Below are positions 10,763 to 18,738 of a DNA stretch of 64,000 nucleotides, in pieces; within the stretch, counting starts at the first letter, position 1, and each line of letters opens with the position of its first letter. A model generated the notes under the pieces. It saw nothing but the letters and a program-made list of their open reading frames with translations. It made no database searches and was not told the origin of the DNA. The stretch spans positions 310,001-374,000 of the forward strand of contig CACHPL010000001.1 in NCBI GenBank assembly GCA_902581795.1, in the 5' to 3' direction. The DNA is from an uncultured Pelagibacteraceae bacterium. GTDB lineage: Bacteria; Pseudomonadota; Alphaproteobacteria; Pelagibacterales; Pelagibacteraceae. Made by a program: the position numbers and the translations under genes.

Positions 10763-11440
10763 TCACTTTAAAGAATTTAAAAAAGGCTGTAATTTCGCAG
10801 CCTTTTTTTTTGAGTACAGAACACAAGCTTGTGACTTTAAAATCAAACCATCTTTTAAAATTCTAAGGTTGTTATCTCTTAAAGTTTTTCCAGTAGAAGT
10901 GATATCGGTAATAATTTCTGAAGAACCAATAAAAGGGTAAGTTTCTGTTGCTCCGAGGCTAGGAACTAATTTGTATTGGGTAACACCTTTTGAAACTAGA
11001 AAATTATTAGTTAAATTTGGGTACTTTGTTGCAACTCTCAATCTAGTATTTTTTTTATCTCTAAAATCGAAAGATACTTCCTCTAAATCAGCAACAGTTT
11101 GCACATCAATCCAATCATTGGGAATAGCAACTACAACATTGGCTGAGCCGAAATCTAATTTTTTCTTAACTTCGATCTTTTGTTTCAAGTTTGTGGTTGA
11201 CTCGTTTAAAAGGTCCAAACCTGAAATTCCTATATCAAGAGTACCATCACCAATTCTTTGAATGATTTCTTTTGCATGCAAATAAATAATTTTAATATTA
11301 GGAAAATTTTTCACTTCAGCAAAATAGTTTCTCTCTCCTCCATTTGAGGTTAGTTCTAAATTATTTCTAGCAAGAAAGTCTATTGATCCCTCTTTTAATC
11401 TGCCTTTGCTTGATAATCCAATTGTTATTAAATTTTTCAT
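10763..11440 (-). CDS. hisG: ATP phosphoribosyltransferase, short form catalytic subunit
   Basis: First enzyme of histidine synthesis. At 225 residues it lacks the C-terminal regulatory domain and so belongs to the short HisG class that works with HisZ. Recognisable segments are ITIGLSSKGRLKEGSIDFL at the N terminus, GDGTLDIGISGLDLL near residue 66, and the PRPP-binding block EIITDITSTGKTLRDNNLRI near residue 175. Its ATG overlaps the hisZ stop by four bases. The C-terminal codons contain the groESL terminator. Confidence 0.95.
   Translation of the reverse strand: MKNLITIGLSSKGRLKEGSIDFLARNNLELTSNGGERNYFAEVKNFPNIKIIYLHAKEIIQRIGDGTLDIGISGLDLLNESTTNLKQKIEVKKKLDFGSANVVVAIPNDWIDVQTVADLEEVSFDFRDKKNTRLRVATKYPNLTNNFLVSKGVTQYKLVPSLGATETYPFIGSSEIITDITSTGKTLRDNNLRILKDGLILKSQACVLYSKKKAAKLQPFLNSLK
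10779..10810 (+). terminator. Rho-independent terminator of groESL, inside the hisG 3' end
   Basis: AAAAGGCTG (10781-10789), loop TAATTTCG, CAGCC (10798-10802) then a run of eight T. The A-run on the left arm pairs with the T-run, so the hairpin could also work for the opposite strand. It lies within the last codons of convergent hisG (stop at 10763-10765), so the same DNA encodes the HisG C terminus. Confidence 0.85.
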
Positions 11441-12486
11441 GTCTTTAAATTATTTAGATTAATTGCAGCACCTACTGCTGAAATATTTTTCTTAGATCCG
11501 AGACTCTTTAATAAAGAATCATATCTGCCGCCTCTTGCTATCTCTTTTTTGGAAGAATTATATATCTCAAACACTACTCCAGAATAGTACTCTATGTCTC
11601 TACCAAAGTTCGTAGAAAAAGTTATTTTAGAATTTAACTTAGACAAATTTTTTAAACTTGTTAGGTCTTTAAAAACACTTTTGCTTAATTGATTTTTATT
11701 AATAAAATTATTTAGTGTTTTTTCTAATTTATCTAGCGGACAATTGATTTTTAAAAAATCTTTAATAATTTTTACTGTTTTTTTATTTTCTTTAAATGAT
11801 CTTGGATCTTTAATTTTTCTATCAAATCTAGATATAATTTCTGAAACTTTTCGGTTTGCAACTTCCTTGTTCTGATCATTATTCTTCATTTCGAAAAACT
11901 TTTTCTTATCTAGTTCAACTGTAGATGGATCAACGTCAGAATTTGTTTCAAGCCTACTAAGCAAATCTTCAAAATATTGTGGCCGCCAAAAATGTCTTTT
12001 TAATCTCATCCTCCATCTTTCTGGTATTTTTAAAGACTCGATTAATTGCTTGAATAAACTTACGTCTCCAACTTTAATCGATATATTTTTAATTTTTATT
12101 CTATTAATTGAATTAGTTATTGTTTTTAAAACTTTTAAATCATCAATGGATTTATTTTTAGATCCAAAAATCTCTAAACCTAATTGATAATTAATAACTT
12201 TTTTTAAACTTTTTGATCTTCTGTAAGCTTGGCCTGAATAATATATTTTTGAATTTGCTTTAGAATTATCTTTTAAATATTTAATGCAGGAAGCAACTGT
12301 CAAATCCGGCCTCAAACACATACTTTTTCCGGTATCATCCTCAAAAGTAAGCATTATCTTCCTAAAATTCTCCCCAGATCTTTCGATAATATAATCTGAA
12401 TCTAAAAGTACATCTGGTTCTGATAAAACAAAACCATCTTTCTTAAATACTTTTATTATATTTTCAGAGTAATTTTTTGATTTCAT
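11437..12486 (-). CDS. hisZ: ATP phosphoribosyltransferase regulatory subunit HisZ
   Basis: 349-residue paralogue of the HisRS catalytic domain that forms a complex with short HisG and gives it histidine sensitivity. The class II synthetase motif 2-like region is seen at MLTFEDDTGKSMCLRPDLTV and the motif 3-like end as ARGGRYDSLLKSLGS. A sizeable middle insertion is present and the tRNA anticodon-binding domain is missing, which separates it from hisS just upstream. It overlaps hisS by 23 bases and hisG by four. Confidence 0.92.
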   Translation of the reverse strand: MKSKNYSENIIKVFKKDGFVLSEPDVLLDSDYIIERSGENFRKIMLTFEDDTGKSMCLRPDLTVASCIKYLKDNSKANSKIYYSGQAYRRSKSLKKVINYQLGLEIFGSKNKSIDDLKVLKTITNSINRIKIKNISIKVGDVSLFKQLIESLKIPERWRMRLKRHFWRPQYFEDLLSRLETNSDVDPSTVELDKKKFFEMKNNDQNKEVANRKVSEIISRFDRKIKDPRSFKENKKTVKIIKDFLKINCPLDKLEKTLNNFINKNQLSKSVFKDLTSLKNLSKLNSKITFSTNFGRDIEYYSGVVFEIYNSSKKEIARGGRYDSLLKSLGSKKNISAVGAAINLNNLKT

Positions 12487-13798
12487 TTACTATTTCCTCA
12501 ATTTTAACTGAACTTTCATTTCCACTTTCTAAATTTTTTAAAGTCGCTTTTCCTGATTTTATTTCATTGTCGCCATACAAAACAACAGCTGGAGATCCTA
12601 ATTTGTTTGCATATTCCATTTGTTTTTTTAACTTACCCTCTCCTGGATAAATCTCTGAACTGATATTCGAGGATCTAAGTTTACTCAGTATATTTATATA
12701 TTCCTTAATTTTATCTTTATCGAAAACACATATAATGACTGGTCGTGTAGACTTTATTTTAAAATCTTTTTTCTGCATCAAAGCAAATACTAGTCTATCT
12801 AGGCCAATTGATATTCCGGTTGCGGGACAATCTAAATTTCCAAAATTACTAACAAGATTGTCATATCTTCCTCCTCCTCCTATTGATCCAAATTGAATAG
12901 TCTGTCCTTTTGAATTTTTTACTTGAAAATTTAAATTAACCTCAAAAATAGGTCCGGTGTAGTATTCTAACCCTCTTATAACTGACGGATCAAATTTGTA
13001 ATTCTTAAAATTGTAAGCCTCAAATATTTTTAGAATTTCCAAGATATCTTCGCTATCAGGAATTTTACCTCGCAAAGTAGATTCGATTGTTTTGATCTGG
13101 TCATCACTAAGGTTAGCTCCCTTGGTATAATCTCCTGATTTATCTTTTCGACCTTCACTGAGAAGTTTTTTTGCCTCCCCCCAGCCAAGTCTGTCAATTT
13201 TATCTAGGGCTCGCAGCGTAGTTGAAATTTGATCTTTCGATGTAATTTTCAACTTTTCGAATAATTTATCCGTTAATTTTCTAGAAGAAATTTTTACTGT
13301 ATAATCTTTCTTATCTAAACCACACTTTTCTAATATCTCAGAAATTAATACGCAAAGTTCTGCGTCGGCTTGTAAATTTTTGGTTCCTACATAGTCAGCA
13401 TCAAATTGTAAAAACTCTCTAAATCTTCCTGGTCCAGGTTTTTCGTTTCTCCAAACAGAACCTAATTGGTAACGTTTGAATGGTTTTGGTATTTCAAGAT
13501 AATTTTTTGCTACATATCTTGCCAGAGGAGCGGTCAGATCATAACGAAGTGACATCCATTTATTTTCATCTTTAAAAGAAAATACACCAGCATCGGGTCT
13601 TTCCTTGTCTGGTAAAAATTTTCCAATACTATCCGTATACTCGAAACTTGGTGTTTCGAGATATTGAAAACCGTACTTAATCATAACTTCTTTAATATTA
13701 GAAATTACAAAATCACGGATTAATAATTCTTTTTCTTGTCTATCTACAAAACCTAATGGCAATTCCTTAGAAGGTTTTGTTTTTTTATCTTTTACCAT
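12464..13798 (-). CDS. hisS: Histidyl-tRNA synthetase
   Basis: Class II synthetase charging tRNA-His, 444 residues from ATG 13798. Motif 2 appears as YQLGSVWRNEKPGPGRFREF. GSIGGGGRYDNLVSNFG and ATGISIGLDRLVFAL form the motif 3 region, and a C-terminal anticodon-binding domain follows. The frame stays open upstream into the tRNA-His gene, but those residues are translated tRNA and were removed. Only five A residues separate the tRNA CCA end from the ATG and no Shine-Dalgarno exists, so the processed mRNA may be effectively leaderless. The gene sits with its own tRNA and with hisZ-hisG. Confidence 0.95.
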   Translation of the reverse strand: MVKDKKTKPSKELPLGFVDRQEKELLIRDFVISNIKEVMIKYGFQYLETPSFEYTDSIGKFLPDKERPDAGVFSFKDENKWMSLRYDLTAPLARYVAKNYLEIPKPFKRYQLGSVWRNEKPGPGRFREFLQFDADYVGTKNLQADAELCVLISEILEKCGLDKKDYTVKISSRKLTDKLFEKLKITSKDQISTTLRALDKIDRLGWGEAKKLLSEGRKDKSGDYTKGANLSDDQIKTIESTLRGKIPDSEDILEILKIFEAYNFKNYKFDPSVIRGLEYYTGPIFEVNLNFQVKNSKGQTIQFGSIGGGGRYDNLVSNFGNLDCPATGISIGLDRLVFALMQKKDFKIKSTRPVIICVFDKDKIKEYINILSKLRSSNISSEIYPGEGKLKKQMEYANKLGSPAVVLYGDNEIKSGKATLKNLESGNESSVKIEEIVNEIKKLL

Positions 13799-13803
13799 TT
13801 TTT

Positions 13804-13880
13804 TGGTACAGCAGGGTGGATTCGAACCACCGACCCCTAGTTCCACAAACTAGTGCTCTAACCAACTGAGCTACTGCTGC
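13804..13880 (-). tRNA. tRNA-His (anticodon GTG), CCA encoded, no G-1
   Basis: On the reverse strand the gene reads from GCAGCAG (acceptor, 13880-13874) through TA and the D-arm. The anticodon stem-loop CTAGT-TTGTGGA-ACTAG gives GTG. The T-arm GGTGG-TTCGAAT-CCACC and CTGCTGT-A-CCA complete it. The 7-bp acceptor ends in a G1:U72 pair, the discriminator is A73, and the base before position 1 is T. The universal extra G-1 of tRNA-His is therefore not encoded, as described for a group of alphaproteobacteria with a diverged HisRS. Confidence 0.97.
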
Positions 13881-13938
13881 ATAACTCCTTTTTATATTAA
13901 TTGTTTATAAATTTGTATTTTAAATATGTAGTGATTTA

Positions 13939-14013
13939 GCTAAGCAATAGCTTAGCGTGCACTCTGTGAGAGTGTGAATGTGTTTTAGAAATGTTTATTT
14001 GTAATAACATTTC
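13939..14013. other. Three consecutive hairpins between tRNA-His and cspA
   Basis: Three perfect or near-perfect inverted repeats occur in 75 bases: GCTAAGC-AATA-GCTTAGC (13939-13956), CACTCT-GTG-AGAGTG (13960-13974), and GAAATGTT ... AACATTTC (13988-14013, extendable with an ATT/AAT pair). This density is unusual in such AT-rich DNA. The stretch lies downstream of cspA and upstream of tRNA-His on the same strand. It could be a processed 3' region, a small RNA or protein-binding sites; nothing in it looks like a gene. Confidence 0.5.
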
Positions 14014-14053
14014 CTTTCTTTTAACAAATTAAATATATAATTCAACCTTAGAT

Positions 14054-14091
14054 ATTGGGACAAAAGCTTAAATCTTTGCCTTTGCCCCAAT
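14054..14091 (-). terminator. Possible terminator or 3' hairpin of cspA
   Basis: TTGGGACAAA (14055-14064) pairs with TTTGCCCCAA (14081-14090) with one mismatch, about 25-60 bases after the cspA stop. There is no clear U-run after it on the cspA strand, so it may protect the 3' end rather than terminate. Confidence 0.35.
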
Positions 14092-14114
14092 TTAGATTGT
14101 GCTGGTAATAAGAT

Positions 14115-14327
14115 TTAAGATGTTTTCTGTAGATTTACCGCGGCAGGTCCTTTTTCTCCGTTCTCTACATCAAAAGTAAGCTCATCACCTTCGTTTAAAT
14201 ATTTTAAACCGGCTGCTCTCACTGCTGAAGAATGAACGAAAACGTCTTTTTCCTTATCTTCTCTTTCAATAAAACCATAACCTTTAGTTCCATTGAACCA
14301 CTTTACTTTGCCTTTTAGACTACTCAT
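14115..14327 (-). CDS. cspA: Cold-shock domain protein
   Basis: 70-residue single cold-shock domain, an RNA chaperone. The RNA-binding motifs are intact: RNP1 as KGYGFIE (about residues 15-21) and RNP2 as VFVHSSAV (about 29-36). A GPAAVNL ending follows. An AAGGAAG Shine-Dalgarno precedes the ATG. The gene stands alone between accA and the tRNA-His/hisS unit with a leader of up to about 90 bases, as for many csp genes controlled after transcription. Confidence 0.96.
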   Translation of the reverse strand: MSSLKGKVKWFNGTKGYGFIEREDKEKDVFVHSSAVRAAGLKYLNEGDELTFDVENGEKGPAAVNLQKTS

Positions 14328-14364
14328 GTTTTCTTCTTCCTTATTTATTAACTTTAATAAGCAA

Positions 14365-14428
14365 AAGTTACCTATGTAACTTAATTACTTTTAATGGCTC
14401 TTTAATATATTATTAGAATAAATGTCAA
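14365..14428 (-). promoter_or_regulatory. cspA promoter -35 and palindromic leader element
   Basis: On the reverse strand a perfect TTGACA lies at 14428-14423, followed within 14-18 bases by AT-rich -10 candidates. Between it and the cspA start sits AAGTTAC-ATAG-GTAACTT (14382-14365), a perfect 7-bp inverted repeat that would form a hairpin in the 5' leader. No known cold-shock box is recognised. Confidence 0.45.
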
Positions 14429-14465
14429 GGAAATGATTAGATTTAAATAAAAAATCACCTAATTG

Positions 14466-15575
14466 TTACATTAATACAGTGATAATTATTAAAAGAAATA
14501 TAATTATCAGCACCGATGATACTAAATATTTTTGATTTTGGTAAAACCTCGATAATTTTGCCAAAACAGGCTCGGAATAACTTAGGCTATAATCTGGTAA
14601 ATCTGTTGATTTTTTAAAGCCTTGATCTCTGCCGATTTTTAGAAATTTAGTCTTTCTTTGTTGAAAAATTTCTTCCCCTGTCAACTTATCAAAACTTTTC
14701 AAATTTTCTATAATTGATTTCTTGATGTCAATTGCCACTTGTTTAGAGTCACGATGGGCCCCACCTAAGGGCTCATTTATAACCTCGTCTATGATTCCTA
14801 ATTTTAGAAGATCTTTGGAAGTTAGCTTCATGGCCTCGGCTGCTTCTAATGATTTACTAGGGTCTCTCCAAAGAATAGAAGCGCATCCCTCGGGTGATAT
14901 TACTGAATAAATTGAGTGTTCCAACATTAAAACTTTATTGGAAGAAGCCAAAGCAATGGCGCCTCCGGAACCACCTTCACCTATAATTACCGATATGTTT
15001 GGAACCTTAAGTGACATGCAGCATTCTATTGACTCTGCAATTGCATTTGCTTGTCCTCTTTTTTCTGCACCCATTCCCGGATATGCTCCTGGTGTATCAA
15101 TTAAAGATATAATAGGAATTTTGAATCGCTCTGCAAGCCTCATAAGTCTTATACATTTTCTATAGCCTTCTGGTTTCATCATTCCAAAATTTCTTTCTAA
15201 TCTACTATCTAGATTGTCGCCTTTTTCTTGGCCCAAAATTAAAACTGACCTTCCATCAATTAAACCAAATCCAGCGATGATAGATTTATCCTCACCATAA
15301 AGTCTATCACCGGATAGCATGGTAAAATTCGAAAATATATTATTGATATAAAAATTTGCTTTGGGTCTATCCTCGTGTCTAGCCACCAAAGTTTTTTGCC
15401 AACTGTTAAGATTTGAATATGTGTCTTTTAATTTTTCAGCTATCTCTTCTTGGATTTTACTAATTCTATTTGTATTAACTTCTGAAATTCCATCTTTTTC
15501 AAATGGGTTTTTTGATGACTCGAGATCCTCCTCTAGTGATTTTATTTCTTTTTCAAATTCTAAATAATTTCTCAT
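14466..15575 (-). CDS. accA: Acetyl-CoA carboxylase carboxyltransferase alpha subunit with C-terminal membrane segment
   Basis: Transfers the carboxyl group from biotin to acetyl-CoA, together with AccD (encoded at 53.9 kb). The N-terminal helical region and the crotonase-fold core are canonical: TLVARHEDRPKANFYI, then GRSVLILGQEKG, and the oxyanion-hole stretch GEGGSGGAIALASS. The family usually ends near 320 residues; this one has 369. The extension ends in about 20 hydrophobic residues (from YLVSSVLIII to ITVLM, roughly 349-369) predicted to be a tail anchor. Such a tail is not part of the standard enzyme. Confidence 0.94.
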   Translation of the reverse strand: MRNYLEFEKEIKSLEEDLESSKNPFEKDGISEVNTNRISKIQEEIAEKLKDTYSNLNSWQKTLVARHEDRPKANFYINNIFSNFTMLSGDRLYGEDKSIIAGFGLIDGRSVLILGQEKGDNLDSRLERNFGMMKPEGYRKCIRLMRLAERFKIPIISLIDTPGAYPGMGAEKRGQANAIAESIECCMSLKVPNISVIIGEGGSGGAIALASSNKVLMLEHSIYSVISPEGCASILWRDPSKSLEAAEAMKLTSKDLLKLGIIDEVINEPLGGAHRDSKQVAIDIKKSIIENLKSFDKLTGEEIFQQRKTKFLKIGRDQGFKKSTDLPDYSLSYSEPVLAKLSRFYQNQKYLVSSVLIIIFLLIIITVLM

Positions 15576-15674
15576 ATATCTCTTTGATTACAATAATATT
15601 AGTAATTTCAATAAAATTCAAATGTGTCAATAAAGTGTTGTTAAATTAATGATTATTTGATGTATTCTAACATT

Positions 15675-17819
15675 ATGAAAAAAATCAATGTAAATAATTT
15701 AAAGGTTGATGAGCAACTTTTAAACTTTGTAAATGAAGAAATAATTCCCGGTACGAATATTAATACTGAAAATTTCTGGAGTGGATTTGAAAAAGCTTTA
15801 AACAAATTGACCCCAATAAATAAAAAGCTGCTAGAAAAAAGAGAGATTATTCAGAGACAAATAGATAGTTGGCATTTAGAAAACAAAGATTCTTCTTTTG
15901 ATAAAGATAAATACTTAAAATTTTTAAAATCCATAAACTATATTGTTGATGAAAAAGAAGATTTTAAGATCAGTACATCTAACGTTGACGAGGAGATAAC
16001 CTCGATTGCTGGACCTCAATTAGTCGTTCCAGTCGATAATGCGAGGTACGCATTAAATGCAGCAAATGCTCGTTGGGGAAGTTTATATGATGCTCTTTAC
16101 GGTACAGATGTAATACCCGGAAAAAGTGGCAATGCATTTGACCCTGGGAGAGCAAAAAAAGTTGTGAAATATGTAAGAGAATTTTTAGACAGGTCAATTC
16201 CAATAGAAAATGAAAGTTGGTCGGAAATAAATAAAATCCAAATTGATGAAGAAGAGTTGGTTTTTTTTAATAATAAAAAGAAACAAAAACTAAAAAATAA
16301 AAATCAATTTGTTGGCTTTACTGGAGATAAAGATGATCCTAATTCTATTCTGTTAAAGAATAATCATTTACATATAGATATTATTATTGATCCTAAAAAT
16401 TCTATTGGAAAAAACGATAAAGCAAATATTTCAAATATAATTATTGAGTCTGCTATTTCTACTATTATAGACAATGAAGACTCGGTGGCAGCTGTAGATT
16501 CATCTGATAAAGTTAATTGTTATAGAAATTGGCTTGGATTAATGAAGGGAAATTTAGAAACCGAGGTCAAAAAAGATGGCAAAAAATTTATTCGAAGATT
16601 GAGCCCCGACAGGAGATACTTTTCACCAAATGGGTCGGAGATTATTTTACATGGAAGGGCACTTTTGCTTAATAGAAATGTTGGACACTTAATGACTAAT
16701 CCAGCAATAATACTAAATGATGGCTCGGAAATTCCAGAAGGAATAATGGATGCGTTTATCTCTACACTTTGTGCGCTTCATGATTTCAAAAATAAAAAAA
16801 ACTCTAGAAAAAATTCAGTATATATAGTCAAACCTAAAATGCATGGACCGGAAGAAGTAGAATTTACAAATAATATTTTTGGAGAAGTAGAAAAAGTTTT
16901 AGGCATACCTAAATACTCTATTAAAGTTGGTATTATGGACGAAGAAAGAAGAACTACAGTAAATTTAAAAGAATGTATAAGAAAGGTAAAAGAAAGAGTT
17001 GTTTTTATAAATACTGGATTTTTAGATAGGACTGGAGATGAAATACATACTTCATTTGAGGCTGGTCCGATGATTTTCAAAGGAGATATGAAAAAATCTA
17101 GTTGGCTAAATACTTATGAAGATTGGAATGTTGATATAGGTTTGTCATGTGGTTTTTCAGGTAAAGCTCAAATCGGCAAAGGAATGTGGGCTATGCCGGA
17201 TAGAATGTCTGATATGATGCAGCAAAAAGTTGGACATCCTAACGCGGGAGCCAATTGTGCATGGGTACCTTCACCTACAGCAGCAACACTTCATGTAATA
17301 CACTACCATCAGTTAAATGTTTTTAAAAAACAATCGGAACTTAAATCTCGAAAAAAAGCTAAACTTGAAAATATTTTAATAATACCAAAATCTGAGAGGC
17401 CAAATTGGCAAGTGGAAAATATTAATAAGGAACTAGAAAATAATGCCCAGGGTATTTTAGGTTATGTAGTAAGATGGATAGATCAAGGTGTTGGCTGTTC
17501 AAAAGTGCCCAATGTAAATAACATTGGTTTAATGGAAGATAGGGCTACACTAAGAATCTCTTCTCAACACATGGCAAACTGGTTGCATCATAAAATTTGT
17601 ACCAAAGATCAAGTTATGGAGACTTTGAAAAAAATGGCAGCAATTGTTGATAAGCAAAATAGTGGGGACAAAAATTACCTACCTATGGCACCTAATTTTG
17701 ATAAATCCTTAGCTTTTACCGCTGCTTGTAATTTAATTTTTCAAGGTAGAGAACAACCATCAGGGTATACAGAGCCACTTCTACATAAAATTAGATTAGA
17801 AAAAAAAATTAGTCATTAG
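15675..17819 (+). CDS. glcB: Malate synthase G
   Basis: Condenses glyoxylate with acetyl-CoA to malate. It has 714 residues from ATG 15675; the frame opens at 15657, giving six extra residues. The long monomeric G form is shown by its size and by segments such as GPQLVVPVDNARYALNAANARWGSLYDALYG (given here only as its position, about 115-145), KMHGPEEVEF, IKVGIMDEERRTTVNL and AGANCAWVPSPTAATLH. The upstream gap from accA is only about 100 bases and holds no visible riboswitch. Its 3' end overlaps convergent recR by 11 bases. Confidence 0.96.
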   Translation: MKKINVNNLKVDEQLLNFVNEEIIPGTNINTENFWSGFEKALNKLTPINKKLLEKREIIQRQIDSWHLENKDSSFDKDKYLKFLKSINYIVDEKEDFKISTSNVDEEITSIAGPQLVVPVDNARYALNAANARWGSLYDALYGTDVIPGKSGNAFDPGRAKKVVKYVREFLDRSIPIENESWSEINKIQIDEEELVFFNNKKKQKLKNKNQFVGFTGDKDDPNSILLKNNHLHIDIIIDPKNSIGKNDKANISNIIIESAISTIIDNEDSVAAVDSSDKVNCYRNWLGLMKGNLETEVKKDGKKFIRRLSPDRRYFSPNGSEIILHGRALLLNRNVGHLMTNPAIILNDGSEIPEGIMDAFISTLCALHDFKNKKNSRKNSVYIVKPKMHGPEEVEFTNNIFGEVEKVLGIPKYSIKVGIMDEERRTTVNLKECIRKVKERVVFINTGFLDRTGDEIHTSFEAGPMIFKGDMKKSSWLNTYEDWNVDIGLSCGFSGKAQIGKGMWAMPDRMSDMMQQKVGHPNAGANCAWVPSPTAATLHVIHYHQLNVFKKQSELKSRKKAKLENILIIPKSERPNWQVENINKELENNAQGILGYVVRWIDQGVGCSKVPNVNNIGLMEDRATLRISSQHMANWLHHKICTKDQVMETLKKMAAIVDKQNSGDKNYLPMAPNFDKSLAFTAACNLIFQGREQPSGYTEPLLHKIRLEKKISH

Positions 17820-18417
17820 AGACGGGCACTCTACTTTTGAAAGCAGATACCAAAGTACCATCGTCAAGTTGTTCTATTTCTCCACCTACAGGCAAACCTT
17901 GGCCAAGTTTAGAAATTTTAATTTTATCGTTTTTTATCGCATCTTCAATATAATGAGCAGTTGTTTGACCCTCAACGGTTGCGCTTGTGGCTATAATAAC
18001 TTCTTTCAAACTATTTTTTTTAATTCTTTTAACAAGAGAGTCTATTAAAAGATTTTTTTGCTCGTACTTTTCATTAGAATTTACTGTGCCTCCAAGAATA
18101 TGAAAATAACCTTTAAAAATATTTGCTGATTGTATCACCCACATGTCTGCTAAATTTTCAACGACACATATTTTATCATATTTATTGTCGTTTTTTTCAC
18201 ATAAACACTCTGTATTTATAATTTTTAGATTTCCACAGCTATTACAACGTATTATATTTTTATAAACATTAGCCAAAGACTTAGCTAGTGGTTTAATCAT
18301 AGTATCTTTATTATCAATTAATTTTAATATTATTCTTTTTGCAGATTTGGGTCCCAAACCAGGTAATTTGGAAAACTTTTTAATTAATTCTTCTATTTCA
18401 GGTAAATTGTTATCCAT
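17809..18417 (-). CDS. recR: Recombination protein RecR
   Basis: Works with RecF/RecO in loading RecA at gaps. It has 202 residues, standard length. The N-terminal helix-hairpin-helix is seen as KLPGLGPKSAKRIIL, the four-Cys zinc finger as CNSCGN ... CLC around residues 57-72, and the Toprim domain from ICVVENLADMWVIQ through the TVEGQTTAHYIEDAI segment. It follows ybaB without a gap in the conserved dnaX-ybaB-recR order. Confidence 0.96.
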   Translation of the reverse strand: MDNNLPEIEELIKKFSKLPGLGPKSAKRIILKLIDNKDTMIKPLAKSLANVYKNIIRCNSCGNLKIINTECLCEKNDNKYDKICVVENLADMWVIQSANIFKGYFHILGGTVNSNEKYEQKNLLIDSLVKRIKKNSLKEVIIATSATVEGQTTAHYIEDAIKNDKIKISKLGQGLPVGGEIEQLDDGTLVSAFKSRVPVSND

Positions 18418-18738
18418 TTAAAAAGGCATTTTAAAGTCAAAAGGCAAGTTAGGAACTCCCGTGGCCTTCATGAGTTCTTCGGATGTTTTTTTCTTTAATT
18501 TTTCTCTAGCGTCATTGTGTGCCGCAACTATTAAATCAACAATCACGGTATCTTTCTCATTTTTTGCTTCTGGACTTACATGTATAGACTTCATTTCGTA
18601 ATTACCTGTTAAAATCACTTTAACCAAATTCCCGCCTGATACGCCTTCCACTTCAACTTTTTTAATATTTTCTTGAACCTCTCTCATTTTTTCTTGAACT
18701 TTTTTAGCTTTAGTTAACATTTCAGAAAAATCAGTCAT
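18418..18738 (-). CDS. YbaB/EbfC family nucleoid-associated protein
   Basis: 106-residue DNA-binding dimer of the YbaB/EbfC family, from ATG 18738 (MTDFSEMLTKAKKVQEKM). Family hallmarks are the N-terminal helix of KAxxxQxKM type, the VEGVSGGNLVKVILTGNYEM core, and the C-terminal KATGVPNLPFDF. The frame opens six codons earlier (18756), but that lies deep in dnaX and adds no family sequence. It overlaps dnaX by 8 bases and abuts recR. Confidence 0.92.
   Translation of the reverse strand: MTDFSEMLTKAKKVQEKMREVQENIKKVEVEGVSGGNLVKVILTGNYEMKSIHVSPEAKNEKDTVIVDLIVAAHNDAREKLKKKTSEELMKATGVPNLPFDFKMPF

Noticed and set aside
13799-13846. Extension of hisS upstream through the tRNA-His gene
   Set aside because: The extra 16 residues are a translation of the tRNA 3' half; tRNA structure is perfect and the family N terminus fits ATG 13798.
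15576-15674. Glycine riboswitch before glcB
   Set aside because: Region too short and without aptamer-like G-rich motifs; recorded as an absence instead.
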